Of a DNA stretch of 64,000 nt, positions 50,896 through 60,582 are shown piece by piece (position 1 is the stretch's first letter; each line of letters begins with the position of its first letter). Source of the stretch: Collinsella sp944321445. GTDB taxonomy: Bacteria; Actinomycetota; Coriobacteriia; Coriobacteriales; Coriobacteriaceae. Under the pieces are notes generated by a model. That model was not told the origin of the DNA. It saw only the letters and a list, made by a program, of their open reading frames with translations, and did not search any database. The DNA lies in NCBI RefSeq assembly GCF_030371825.1, contig NZ_JAUDDM010000001.1, one strand, 5' to 3'. The position numbers and the translations under genes are program-made.

Positions 50896-52227
50896 CTAGT
50901 TCTCGATGTAGTCCTTGAGCTTGCTCGAGCGGCTCGGGTGGCGAAGCTTGGCGAGCGTCTTGGACTCGATCTGACGGATGCGCTCGCGGGTGACGCCGAA
51001 CTCGCGGCCCACTTCCTCGAGCGTGCGCGGATGGCCGTCAACAAGACCGAAGCGCAGCTCGATGACCTTGCGCTCGCGATCGGCCAGCGAATCGAGCACC
51101 TGGGTGAGCTGCTCCTGCAGCATCGAGAAGCTCGCGGCATCAGGCGGAACCTCGGCGTTGGAGTCCTCGATGAAGTCGCCCAGCTGGGAATCCTCTTCCT
51201 CGCCAATAGGCGTCTCGAGCGAGACAGGCTCCTGGCTGATCTTCTGGATCTCGCGCACACGGTCGGCGCTCATATCCATCTCGGCACCGATCTCCTCGGG
51301 CGTCGGGTCTCGGCCCAGATCCTGCAGCAGCTGGCGCTGCACGCGCACGAGCTTGTTGATGGTCTCGACCATGTGCACCGGGATGCGGATGGTACGGGCC
51401 TGGTCGGCGATGGCGCGCGTGATGGCCTGACGGATCCACCACGTGGCGTACGTCGAGAACTTGAAGCCCTTCTCGTAGTCGAACTTCTCAACCGCGCGGA
51501 TGAGGCCCAGGTTGCCCTCCTGGATGAGGTCGAGGAACAGCATGCCGCGGCCAACGTAGCGCTTGGCGATAGAGACGACCAGGCGCAGGTTCGCGGAAAT
51601 GAGGGCCTGCTTGGCCTCGAGACCCACCTGCTCCACGCGGGAAAGGCGGCGCATCTCGGCGCGCGTGAGCTTGAGCTCGCCCGCCTCGGCGGCCTCGAGC
51701 TTGTTGCTCGCGTCAAGGCCCGCCTCGATCTTCATGGCGAGGTCGACCTCGTCGGCGGCGGTCAGCAGGTCGACCTTGCCGATCTCCTTCAGGTACATGC
51801 GCACCGGATCACCGGTGAGCATCACGGTCGAAGCGTCGATACCGCGAGCGCGCGAACGCGAACGGGACGTCCTCACGCGAGACTTGCGCTTGGAGCGCGT
51901 CGAGGCCATCTCGGCATCGGCGTTCTTGGCGACCTTGATCTCGTGGTCCTCGATGCTCTCGTCGCCCAACTCATCATCGTCGAGCACGTCATCGGTATCG
52001 TCCACGCCGAGCGCGGTATCGTCGTCATCGCCGGCAGAGATAACGTCGACACCATGGTCGCGCAGGTTGCGGTATACGGAGTTCAGCTGTGCATCGGACA
52101 CGTCGACATCTTTGAGTGCGATCTGGATGTCGTCCTCGGTGACAGAGCCGGTCCTTGAGCCCTGGTCCAGAAGCTTGTCAACAAGCGATTCGAGATCGGG
52201 ACCCATGCTATCGGTCTTCTTTGGCAC
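50896..52227 (-). CDS. rpoD: RNA polymerase primary sigma factor (SigA/RpoD)
   Basis: 443 residues from GTG 52227, placed by GGGAGA seven bases upstream; ATG 52248 has no ribosome binding site. Region 1.1-like and acidic linker (about 1-130), region 1.2 TGDPVRMYLKEIGKVDLL, region 2 with the -10 contact ATYATWWIRQAITRA, region 3, and region 4 with RTLEEVGREFGVTRERIRQI. It directs core polymerase to housekeeping promoters. dnaG lies upstream on the same strand, an arrangement reminiscent of the macromolecular synthesis operon. Confidence 0.96.
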   Translation of the reverse strand: MPKKTDSMGPDLESLVDKLLDQGSRTGSVTEDDIQIALKDVDVSDAQLNSVYRNLRDHGVDVISAGDDDDTALGVDDTDDVLDDDELGDESIEDHEIKVAKNADAEMASTRSKRKSRVRTSRSRSRARGIDASTVMLTGDPVRMYLKEIGKVDLLTAADEVDLAMKIEAGLDASNKLEAAEAGELKLTRAEMRRLSRVEQVGLEAKQALISANLRLVVSIAKRYVGRGMLFLDLIQEGNLGLIRAVEKFDYEKGFKFSTYATWWIRQAITRAIADQARTIRIPVHMVETINKLVRVQRQLLQDLGRDPTPEEIGAEMDMSADRVREIQKISQEPVSLETPIGEEEDSQLGDFIEDSNAEVPPDAASFSMLQEQLTQVLDSLADRERKVIELRFGLVDGHPRTLEEVGREFGVTRERIRQIESKTLAKLRHPSRSSKLKDYIEN

Positions 52228-52377
52228 AGATTCTCCCTTCTTAGTCATAGGACACACTACTTTAGCACATCGTGTTATACCCGCCTAGCCGAGAATCCAT
52301 CTTTCGTCAAGCATTCTTCTGAAAAACGGGTACATGCGTCGGGGGACGGTTGCGATGGCTGCTCACACGGGCGAGCG

Positions 52378-54399
52378 CTATGCACCGCCCTGCTGGTCGT
52401 ACTGTCGGAACGGATCGGCAACGCCTTCGACCGCACGCTCGAGCTCTCGCACACGCGCGGCATCCTGCGTGGCGCGTATGGCCATGTCGCGGCGCTCCTC
52501 GACCGTGAGCGACCGGTCGCTGCGCAGGCGAGCCTGAGCCTGCCACATGCGACGGCGAATCGTGTACAGCTCGAGCGTATCGAGGAGAAACTCGATGTTG
52601 GTCTCGGTGGGGTGCGCGCTTGTCGCGTCGATCGTGCCCGCGCTCACGAGCTGCGGGGCCTCGGGACACACCGAGCGCGCAGCGGCCATGACGTCGGCGG
52701 CGGAGCTGCCCTCGGGCGTGGCGAGAACCGCCCAGGCTATGGCCTCGTGCCGCGAATCGATCCAATCGATCTCGGTGATGCGCTCGGCAAAGGGGCGGAA
52801 GCTGTCGGGATACGAGGTGAGCAGGCACAGCAGCTCGCGCTCGCCGGTGAGCGAGCGTCGCTCGAGCTCGGTGAGGGGTGCCGCAGGCGCGGCGGCAACT
52901 GCAGGCTCCGAAGAAACGGCTGCGTCCGCTCCCCCGTCAGCCTCCATCGGCACGTAGTCGTACGGCTCCTCATCGAAAGGCTCGGACCCCCACGGCTCTC
53001 CCCCGCCAGGTGCAGCGGCGGATTGCGTCGCAGGCGTCGGCGCCGTGGCGGCGGAACGGTCGCGTTGGGCGCGGTCGCGCATGCGCTCGCGATTGCGCGC
53101 TGTTTCCTCCTCGCGCGCCACCTGACGAAAGACGCGGGTCGCGGCCTCGCGGACCATATCCGGGTCAGCCCCCAGCCGGTCGGCGATCTGCATGTAATAC
53201 GTATCGATCATATAGCTCGTACGGAGCGGATAGATGAGACGGCACGCGTCCTCGAGCGCGCGGGCGCGCCCGGCGGGCGTCGTGACGTCGCTTCTGCCCT
53301 CAAGTTTGCGGAAGACGAAGTCCAGCAGGGGCTCCGCCGCATCGAGCATCGCGCGCAGGTCCTCCCCGCTGCGGTCGCGCAGGAAGTCTGCGGGGTCGAG
53401 GTCGTCGGGCAAAATGACGCAGCGCAGGTCCACCGAGCCCGTCTCGACGAACTGGATGGCGCGCTCGGCGGCTTTCTGACCGGCGGCATCGCCGTCGAAC
53501 AGGTACACGATGCGCTTGGCGAAGCGCGTCAGCGTCTTCACGTGGTGCTCGGTGAGCGCCGTGCCCAGCGTGGCGACCACGTTTTTGATGCCCGCTTCCC
53601 AGCAGGCGATGGCATCGGTGTAGCCCTCCACGACGATGGCCTCGTCCGCGGCGACGATATGTTCCTTTGCCCAGTTGAAGCCATAGAGGTTGCGCTTCTT
53701 GTGGAACACCGGCGTCTCGGCCGTGTTGAGGTACTTGGGCTCGCCCTTCCCCATGATGCGTCCACCGAAGGCGATGCAGCGGCCCTGCTCGTCGAAGATG
53801 GGGAACATCACGCGGTCGTAGAACCGGTCGGAAAGCCTTCCGCGATCGCGGCTCACCGCGACGTTCGCATCGATCATCTCGCGCGGCTTGAAGCCCTTGG
53901 CAGAAAGGTGCGCTACCAGGCTGCCGCGCCCGGGAGCGTATCCCAGCCGGTAGCGCTGGCACACTGCCGAACCGATGCCGCGCGTGGCGAAGTACTCCCG
54001 CCCGCGCCCGTCCTTCCCGCGCATGAGCATGGTATGGAAAAAGGCGCACGCCTCCTCGCACACATCGATGATGCGCGAGCGCTTCGTGCCCTGGCGGGCC
54101 CGCGGCGCGTCGTCGGCAATCTCGATGCCGGCGCGGTCGGCGAGATAGCGGATGGACTCGGGAAACGAAAGGTTCTCGCGCTTCATGACGTAGGTGAAGG
54201 CGTCGCCACCCTCGCCGCAGCCGAAGCAGTGCCACACCTGGGTAGCGGGAATGACGTGGAACGACGGGGTCTTCTCGCCGTGGAAGGGGCAGCAGCCCCA
54301 AAACTCCTGACCGCGGGGCTTGAGCTCCACGGTCTCCTGCACCAGCTGTACCAGGTCGGTCGCCGCGCGCACGCGGTCCTTGTCCTCATCGGATATCAA
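52378..54399 (-). CDS. dnaG: DNA primase
   Basis: 673 residues from TTG 54399, which overlaps the ribF stop as TTGA. The zinc domain holds CCPFHGEKTPSF and CFGCGEGGD (about 36-62). The TOPRIM core has VVEGYTDAIA (about 255) and YLFDGDAAGQKA. A Pro/Ala-rich linker (about 440-500) leads to the C-terminal helicase-binding region. It makes RNA primers at the fork. The rare start and overlap point to translational coupling with ribF. Confidence 0.95.
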   Translation of the reverse strand: MISDEDKDRVRAATDLVQLVQETVELKPRGQEFWGCCPFHGEKTPSFHVIPATQVWHCFGCGEGGDAFTYVMKRENLSFPESIRYLADRAGIEIADDAPRARQGTKRSRIIDVCEEACAFFHTMLMRGKDGRGREYFATRGIGSAVCQRYRLGYAPGRGSLVAHLSAKGFKPREMIDANVAVSRDRGRLSDRFYDRVMFPIFDEQGRCIAFGGRIMGKGEPKYLNTAETPVFHKKRNLYGFNWAKEHIVAADEAIVVEGYTDAIACWEAGIKNVVATLGTALTEHHVKTLTRFAKRIVYLFDGDAAGQKAAERAIQFVETGSVDLRCVILPDDLDPADFLRDRSGEDLRAMLDAAEPLLDFVFRKLEGRSDVTTPAGRARALEDACRLIYPLRTSYMIDTYYMQIADRLGADPDMVREAATRVFRQVAREEETARNRERMRDRAQRDRSAATAPTPATQSAAAPGGGEPWGSEPFDEEPYDYVPMEADGGADAAVSSEPAVAAAPAAPLTELERRSLTGERELLCLLTSYPDSFRPFAERITEIDWIDSRHEAIAWAVLATPEGSSAADVMAAARSVCPEAPQLVSAGTIDATSAHPTETNIEFLLDTLELYTIRRRMWQAQARLRSDRSLTVEERRDMAIRATQDAARVRELERAVEGVADPFRQYDQQGGA

Positions 54400-55397
54400 A
54401 CGAGTCGCACCCCGCTTTCGCCGAACGTTTCGCGAATAGTCTCTATATTCCCCAAAACCGTCGCGATGAGCTCGTCGGTGCTGTCAAAGACGCGCGAGGG
54501 GCGCAGGAACGCATCGAACGCGAGCGAGATGTTCTCGCCGCGGATGTTGCCGGAAAAGCCGATGAGATTCGCCTCCAGGCGCGCGGCACCCGGGAGCATG
54601 GCGAACGTGGGCGGAAGCCCCACGTTGACCGCAGCGGGCCACACGCAGCCATCGACCAGCGCGAGCGCCGCGTACACGCCATCGCCCGGCACCTGAAGGC
54701 CCGGGTCGACGATGACGTTCGCGGTGGGAAAGCCCATGCCGGTTCCCTGCCCGCGTCCGCTGCCGATGGTGCCGCGCACCATGAAGCGGCGCCCGAGCTC
54801 CGACCGGGCGGCAGCGACATCGCCCGCAGCGACGAGGCTGCGGATGCGCGAGGCGGAGACCGCAGAGCCGTCGTCGAGCACCAGGCTGTGGCCGAAGACC
54901 TCGATGCCGCAGGCGGCGCCCCAGGCTCTCAGGACCTCGACTGTGCCCTTACCGCCCCTGCCCAGGCGAAAATCGCTGCCCACGTGGACCGCGCGTACGC
55001 GCATAACGGGCAGAAGCACCTGCTCGAAAAACGCACGATGGTCCATGGCGGCAAGCTCGCGCGAGAAGGGGACGACCGCGACCGTGTCGACCCCGCTTGC
55101 TGCAAGAGCATGCAGGCGGTCGTCGACCGAGGTGAGCTTGGGGGCGGGACCCGGGCCGACAACGCTATCGGGATCGGGGTCGAACGTCACGGCAACAGCG
55201 GCGACGCCCCGGCGGCGCGCATCGGCAACGATCCGCTCGATGAGCGAGCGATGACCGATGTGGATGCCGTCGAACGCGCCGATAGCGATGACCGCATCGC
55301 CGAGGTCGACGGGAGCATTCCCGTCCAAACGGACAACGGGGGCACCAGACGTTGCGATAAGAAAATCGCGCTCAAGTTCCTCGCGCAAGGGCATCAT
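54396..55397 (-). CDS. ribF: Riboflavin kinase / FAD synthetase
   Basis: 333 residues from ATG 55397 (or ATG 55394), overlapping the truB stop as ATGA. The nucleotidyltransferase half has AIGAFDGIHIGHRSLI (about 36-51); the C-terminal kinase half has GSGRGQGTGMGFPTANV and NVGLPPTF. It converts riboflavin to FMN and then FAD. The two halves are complete. Confidence 0.95.
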   Translation of the reverse strand: MMPLREELERDFLIATSGAPVVRLDGNAPVDLGDAVIAIGAFDGIHIGHRSLIERIVADARRRGVAAVAVTFDPDPDSVVGPGPAPKLTSVDDRLHALAASGVDTVAVVPFSRELAAMDHRAFFEQVLLPVMRVRAVHVGSDFRLGRGGKGTVEVLRAWGAACGIEVFGHSLVLDDGSAVSASRIRSLVAAGDVAAARSELGRRFMVRGTIGSGRGQGTGMGFPTANVIVDPGLQVPGDGVYAALALVDGCVWPAAVNVGLPPTFAMLPGAARLEANLIGFSGNIRGENISLAFDAFLRPSRVFDSTDELIATVLGNIETIRETFGESGVRLV

Positions 55398-56335
55398 AGG
55401 GCAACGCCGCCGATCGCCTGCGGGAACACGTCGCACATGGCGATGCGGCCCGCCTCGAGACGCGCGACGGCATGCAGCGATCCCTCGTGCACGAGCGCGA
55501 CAATGTCGCCCTCGCCCACCGGGCGGGTCGCGGCCGATACGAGCTTAGGCGACAGGCGCCTGCCGCAGCGGATATCCTCGAGCGTCTCCGTGGGCACCGA
55601 GATGGCGGGGCAGCCCAGCACGCGCACGGGATCAAGGCAGCGGCTTTGCGCGGCATCCACCGTGAGCGCATCGATGTCCAGACAGTCGGAAAGCGTCACC
55701 GTGCCCGAAGCGGTACGGCGCAGCGACGCCACATGCGCCGCGGAATCCACGGAGCGGCCCAGGTCGCGCGCGAGGGCGCGGATGTAGGTTCCCTTGCTCA
55801 CGGTGTAGGCAACCGTCCACACAGGTGAGCCCGCGACGTCGCTCACCGCAACGAGGGTCGCGGAGAGCACCTCGACGGAGCGCGGCGGCAGCTCGACGGC
55901 ATCGCCCGCGCGGGCGCGCTTATAGGAGCGCACGCCGTTCACCGAGATGGCGGAAAATGCAGGCGGTACCTGCATCTGGGGGCCGACGCTCGCCGCGACC
56001 GCACGCTCGGCGAATGCACGGTCGAAAAGCTCGGGCACCACCTCGACGCGGCGGGTCGCCTCCCCTTCCGCGTCATCGGTATTCGTCTCGAAGCCGAACG
56101 CGATGTCGGCGATATACGATTTGGTTTCCTGCGTGATACGGCCGAGCAGCCGCGTCGCCTGGCCGACGCCGAGCACCATCACGCCCGAGGCCAGCGGGTC
56201 AAGCGTGCCCGCATGGCCCACGCGGCGCTCGGACAGCGCCCGGCGCGCCCGCGCGACGACGTCGTGCGAGGTGCAGCCGACCGGCTTGTCGACGGCGAAC
56301 AGCAGGTGTATTGAACTGGGTGTGCGACGCGCCAT
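55394..56335 (-). CDS. truB: tRNA pseudouridine-55 synthase TruB
   Basis: 313 residues from ATG 56335. The catalytic aspartate is in HAGTLDPLASGVMVL (about 40-54); KPVGCTSHDVV precedes it. YKRARAGDAVELPPR and TYIRALARDLG are family blocks. It modifies U55 of the T-loop. It lies between nrnA and ribF, matching the conserved rbfA-nrnA-truB-ribF order. Confidence 0.95.
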   Translation of the reverse strand: MARRTPSSIHLLFAVDKPVGCTSHDVVARARRALSERRVGHAGTLDPLASGVMVLGVGQATRLLGRITQETKSYIADIAFGFETNTDDAEGEATRRVEVVPELFDRAFAERAVAASVGPQMQVPPAFSAISVNGVRSYKRARAGDAVELPPRSVEVLSATLVAVSDVAGSPVWTVAYTVSKGTYIRALARDLGRSVDSAAHVASLRRTASGTVTLSDCLDIDALTVDAAQSRCLDPVRVLGCPAISVPTETLEDIRCGRRLSPKLVSAATRPVGEGDIVALVHEGSLHAVARLEAGRIAMCDVFPQAIGGVAL

Positions 56336-56345
56336 GCCCACCCCG

Positions 56346-57389
56346 CTACAGCTCGACGTGGATGCCCTCGGCATCCGCGCCCACGAGCTCGCAGAGCATG
56401 GGCAGCGCATCGTTCAGCGTCTCGACGATGCTGCCCTCGTAGGTGAATCCCGCAGCGGCGACGTGCCCGCCGCCACCGAAGGCGGCGGCAACGCCGGAGA
56501 CGTCCAGATCGCACTTGGAGCGCAGGTTGCCGCGCACGCGATGGCAGCACTCCGTCTCCTTCACGAACAGGCACACCTCGACGCCGCGCACGGCGCGCAC
56601 CACGTCCACCAGGCCGTCGCACTCATCGGACGTCACACCATAGCCCGTGAGATCCGACGCATAAGCGTAGCTGTAGGCCACCTTGCCGTCGGCGACGGTG
56701 TGGATGCGGCTCATCACGAGCGACTCGAGCTTAAGGTAGCCCAAGCGCTGGCTCTGGTAGACCTCAAGGGAGATGCGCGAGGGCTCAGCGCCTGCGTCAA
56801 CCAGGCGCGCGGCGCAAGCGAACGCGGCGGGATCGGCGTTTTGGTACTGGAAACGGCCCGTATCGGTGACCAAGCCGCACAGCAAGCAGGTCGCGATCTC
56901 GCCCGTGAGCTCGATGCCCGCCCAGTTGAGGAAGTCCTCGATAAGCACGGCGGTCGCCGCAGCGTCCACGCAGCGGACGGTCGCATCGGCGAACTCCTCG
57001 CGCGCAGGATGGTGATCGAAGCACGCGACGGTACGGGCGCGGGCGAGCACCTGCGCAGAATCGGCAAGGCGCTCGGTGACCGGGCAGTCGACCGAGATGA
57101 ACAGGTCCGGATCGCCTTCTGCGTCGGCAGCGGGCACGAACCTATCCGCACCCTCCATAAACTGGTAGATGCGGGGCACCGGCGCGCGGTCTGCCAGCAG
57201 GAACGTAACCTCTTTGTGCGGGTAGCGCGCCGAAAGCGCGAGCCCAAGACCCAACACGGACCCCAGCGCGTCGCCGTCGGGCGACGTATGCCCCGAGATC
57301 GCGATGGAGGACGCATCCTCGACCAGGTCGAGGATGCGTCGATATGCGCTCTCAAGTTCCGGGGTGCGTTGGCGGCAGCAGCTACTCAT
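56346..57389 (-). CDS. nrnA: DHH-family phosphoesterase, NrnA-like (oligoribonuclease / pAp phosphatase)
   Basis: 347 residues from ATG 57389, overlapping the rbfA stop by eight bases. Motifs: SGHTSPDGDALGS (about 33), VDCPVTERL, ACFDHHPAREEF with the DHH triad (about 123), and a C-terminal DHHA1 block GGGGHVAAAGF. It removes short RNAs and pAp with Mn. The placement between rbfA and truB is standard. Confidence 0.92.
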   Translation of the reverse strand: MSSCCRQRTPELESAYRRILDLVEDASSIAISGHTSPDGDALGSVLGLGLALSARYPHKEVTFLLADRAPVPRIYQFMEGADRFVPAADAEGDPDLFISVDCPVTERLADSAQVLARARTVACFDHHPAREEFADATVRCVDAAATAVLIEDFLNWAGIELTGEIATCLLCGLVTDTGRFQYQNADPAAFACAARLVDAGAEPSRISLEVYQSQRLGYLKLESLVMSRIHTVADGKVAYSYAYASDLTGYGVTSDECDGLVDVVRAVRGVEVCLFVKETECCHRVRGNLRSKCDLDVSGVAAAFGGGGHVAAAGFTYEGSIVETLNDALPMLCELVGADAEGIHVEL

Positions 57390-57792
57390 CGAGCGGCTCC
57401 ACCCCTTCCTCAGGAGATATGGGATAGCCCTCTTCGTCCTTCTCCACCGCCATGGTGGACGGGACATTCTCGAGGGCGCGGGCGATGGCCTCGGCCTCGT
57501 CGGTGGACTGGTCGATGCGGAAGTCGAGCTCCGGCACGCAGCGCCAGTCGAGCGAGCGCGCAAGCAGACTGCGGATGCGGCCCCGGGCGCTCTCGAGTGC
57601 CTCGAGGACCTCGCCGTAGCGCTCCGGCTCGCACGACACGTAGACGCGCGCGTAGGTGCGGTCCACGCTGACCTCGGCCCCCGTGAGGGTCACGAGGTCA
57701 AGGCGCGGATCGGAGATCTCGAACAGAAGGATGTAGCCCAGCTTCTCGCGAAGCTGCTCGCCCGTACGGCGCGTGGCCGACGTCTGCTTCAC
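57382..57792 (-). CDS. rbfA: Ribosome-binding factor A
   Basis: 136 residues. The KH-like fold has GEQLREKLGYIL, DPRLDLVTLTGAEVSVD and VPELDFRIDQSTDEAEAI, all typical. It matures the 30S 5' region and is needed in the cold. An acidic tail (EEGYPISPEEGVEPLDE) ends it. It follows infB by 12 bases. Confidence 0.95.
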   Translation of the reverse strand: MKQTSATRRTGEQLREKLGYILLFEISDPRLDLVTLTGAEVSVDRTYARVYVSCEPERYGEVLEALESARGRIRSLLARSLDWRCVPELDFRIDQSTDEAEAIARALENVPSTMAVEKDEEGYPISPEEGVEPLDE

Positions 57793-57804
57793 AGCCGCCT
57801 CCCC

Positions 57805-60486
57805 TTACTCGGTGCGAGCGACCTCGACGACCTTGTAGGCCTCGAGGATGTCGCCCACCTTGATGTCCTGGAACTTCTCGATGCCCAGGCCGCACTCGTA
57901 GCCGCTCTTGACGCTCTTGACGTCGTCCTTGAAGCGACGCATGGAGGCGAAGGAGCCGTCGAACACCACGACGCCGTCGCGCACGACGCGCACGGAGTCG
58001 GTGCGCTCGATCTCGCCCTCGGTGACCATGCAGCCGGCGATGAGGCCGACCTTGGGCACGCGGAAGGTCTCGCGGACCTCGGCCTCGCCGGTGCGGACCT
58101 CCTCCTCGGTGGGCTTGAGCAGGCCGACGCGAGCGGCGTCGATGTCCTCGATGGCCTTGTAGATGATGGAGTACGTCTTGATCTGCACGTTCTCCTTCTC
58201 CGCAAGGTCGCGGGCCTTGCCCTGCGGGCGCACGCCGAAGCCGATGATGATGGCGTTCGAGGCAGCTGCCAGCACGACGTCGGTCTCGGAGATGGCACCG
58301 ACGGCGGAGTGGATGATGTTGATGCGGACCTCGGACTGGTCCATCTTGCCCAGAGCGTCGGCGAGCGCCTCGATGGAGCCCTGGACGTCGGCCTTGACGA
58401 CGAGGTTGAGCTCAGCGAGCTCGTTTTCGTTCATCTCGGAGAACAGGGTCTCGAGCGTGACGTGCTTGACCTTGTTCTGCTCCTCGATGCGGGCCTTGAG
58501 CGCGCGCTGCTCGGCGAGGTCGCGGGCGTCGCGCTCGTCCTCGAAGACGCGGAACTCGTCACCGGCGGCGGGCACGGAGTTCAGGCCAAGAATCTCGACG
58601 GCGTCACTGGGACGCGCCTCCTTTACGGGCTGGCCATGCTGGTCGAGCATGGCGCGGACGCGGCCGTAGCTCATGCCGGCAACCAGGGTGTCGCCCACGC
58701 GCAGGGTGCCGCGGTTCACAAGCACCGTGGCCACGGGACCGCGACCGCGGTCGAGCTTGGCCTCGATGATGTAGCCGGACGCGAAGGTGTCGGGGTTCGC
58801 CTTGAGCTCGAGTACGTCGGCCTGGAGCAGGATGGTCTCGAGCAGGTCGTCGATACCCATCTTCTGGCGGGCGGACACGTTCACGAACATGTTCTGGCCG
58901 CCCCACTCCTCGGGGATGACGCCGTGCTCGACGAGCTCCTGGCGCACGCGGTCGGGGTTCGCATCGGGCTTGTCGCACTTGTTGACGGCGACGACTATGG
59001 GCACGCCGGCGGCCTTGGAGTGGTTGATGGCCTCGACCGTCTGGGGCATGACGCCGTCGTCGGCAGCCACGACCAGCACGACGACGTCGGTGATCTTGGC
59101 ACCGCGGGCACGCATGGCGGTGAACGCCTCGTGGCCCGGGGTGTCGACGAAGGTGATCTGACGGCCGTTGATGGTGACCTGGGAGGCACCGATGTGCTGG
59201 GTGATGCCGCCGGCCTCGTGGCTCGCCACACCGGTGTGGCGGATGGCGTCGAGCAGCGACGTCTTGCCGTGGTCGACGTGGCCCATGACGGTGACCACGG
59301 GCGGGCGCGGCTTGAGGTCCTTCGGATCGTCGTAGAAACTGAAGGAGTTCTCCTCCTCCGGCGTGACGATGCGAATCTGACGGCCCAAGTCGTCGGCAAC
59401 GAGCTCGACGAGGTCGTCGGACATGGATTGCGTCATGGTGAGCGGGGTGCCCAGCAGGAACAGGCGCTTGATGATGTCGTTGGCGGAGACGTCGAGGGCC
59501 TCGGCGAGCTCGGCCACGGTGACGCCCTGGGAGACGCGCACGGCGTCGAGCTCCTCGGGGTTCACGCCCTGGGCGAGCGCCTCCTCGATCTTCTTCTCCT
59601 CGCGCAGCTGAGCGGCCTCGCGCTCGCGCTTCTCCTTGCGCTTCTTGCGGCGACCGGTGGACTCGCGGCTCGCCTCCTCGACGGCGGCACGGGCCTCCTC
59701 GAGGACGCGCTCGCGGCTGTACTCCTCCGCCTCGCGCGCCATGCGGGAGTAATGGTCACCGTGCTCCTCGTGCTGGCCGCCACGGCGCTTCTTGCCGCCG
59801 CGCGCAGCCTTGTCGGGAGACGGGACGTCCATGCCCGCGGGCACGGCGGGAGCGCTGTTGGAGCGACGGGAGCGCGGGGCGCTCTCAGTTGCGGGAGCGG
59901 GACGCTCGGAGCGGCGGCCGCGACCGCGATCGGAGCGGCGTCCATCGGAAGGCTCGGACTTCTTCTTGGTCTCGGCCTCCTTCTTCTCCTTGAGCACGAC
60001 CTCCTGGGCCGCGATCTGGTCGAGCAGCGAACGGAAGCGCGAACCGGAGTCGGACGCGGGGACCGCGCGGCGCTTCGCCTCGAGCTCCGCCTGACGGGCC
60101 TCCTCGGCCTCCTTCTCGCGACGGACGCGCTCGGCCTCGGCGGCAGCGGCGCGGGCGGCCTCCTCGGCTGCCTGCGCGGCCTGCGACAGGCGGCGCTCCT
60201 CCTCGCGGCGGCGCTCGGCCTCGATGCGCTCAGCCTCGGCGGCGGCTGCCTTGGCGGCCTCCTCTGCCGCGGCGGCCTCCTCCTCGGCCTTCTTAGCGGC
60301 CTCAATCTCGGCCGCACGCGCCGCGAGCACGGGCGCGAGCTTCTTCTTCACCATAGAGACGTATGCGTCCTCAAGGGCCGACGACGCGGACTTCGCGGGG
60401 ATCTTCATCTCCGCGAGATGGTCGAGCAGCTCCTTGGACGTCATTCCAAATTCCTTGGCCAGGCTGGAAACGCGAACCTTTGCCAT
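57805..60486 (-). CDS. infB: Translation initiation factor IF-2
   Basis: 893 residues. An N-terminal IF2N domain (VRVSSLAKEFGMTSKELLDH) is followed by a long Ala/Glu/Arg-rich coiled region (about 60-290) and a second IF2N (VTVAELAEALDVSANDIIKR, about 320). The GTPase core has G1 GHVDHGKTS (about 398), G3 DTPGHEAF and G4 NKCDKPDA, then domains II-IV. It positions fMet-tRNA on the 30S. The ylxR gene usual between nusA and infB is absent; 96 non-coding bases lie there. Confidence 0.97.
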   Translation of the reverse strand: MAKVRVSSLAKEFGMTSKELLDHLAEMKIPAKSASSALEDAYVSMVKKKLAPVLAARAAEIEAAKKAEEEAAAAEEAAKAAAAEAERIEAERRREEERRLSQAAQAAEEAARAAAAEAERVRREKEAEEARQAELEAKRRAVPASDSGSRFRSLLDQIAAQEVVLKEKKEAETKKKSEPSDGRRSDRGRGRRSERPAPATESAPRSRRSNSAPAVPAGMDVPSPDKAARGGKKRRGGQHEEHGDHYSRMAREAEEYSRERVLEEARAAVEEASRESTGRRKKRKEKREREAAQLREEKKIEEALAQGVNPEELDAVRVSQGVTVAELAEALDVSANDIIKRLFLLGTPLTMTQSMSDDLVELVADDLGRQIRIVTPEEENSFSFYDDPKDLKPRPPVVTVMGHVDHGKTSLLDAIRHTGVASHEAGGITQHIGASQVTINGRQITFVDTPGHEAFTAMRARGAKITDVVVLVVAADDGVMPQTVEAINHSKAAGVPIVVAVNKCDKPDANPDRVRQELVEHGVIPEEWGGQNMFVNVSARQKMGIDDLLETILLQADVLELKANPDTFASGYIIEAKLDRGRGPVATVLVNRGTLRVGDTLVAGMSYGRVRAMLDQHGQPVKEARPSDAVEILGLNSVPAAGDEFRVFEDERDARDLAEQRALKARIEEQNKVKHVTLETLFSEMNENELAELNLVVKADVQGSIEALADALGKMDQSEVRINIIHSAVGAISETDVVLAAASNAIIIGFGVRPQGKARDLAEKENVQIKTYSIIYKAIEDIDAARVGLLKPTEEEVRTGEAEVRETFRVPKVGLIAGCMVTEGEIERTDSVRVVRDGVVVFDGSFASMRRFKDDVKSVKSGYECGLGIEKFQDIKVGDILEAYKVVEVARTE

Positions 60487-60582
60487 GTGCCAATCACCTA
60501 CCTCTCGGGCGCTGGGCGCCCCATAACAAGCTAACGGGATGCGAACGTGTCATCTGCGCCCCCGCTGGGGACGCGATTCCCG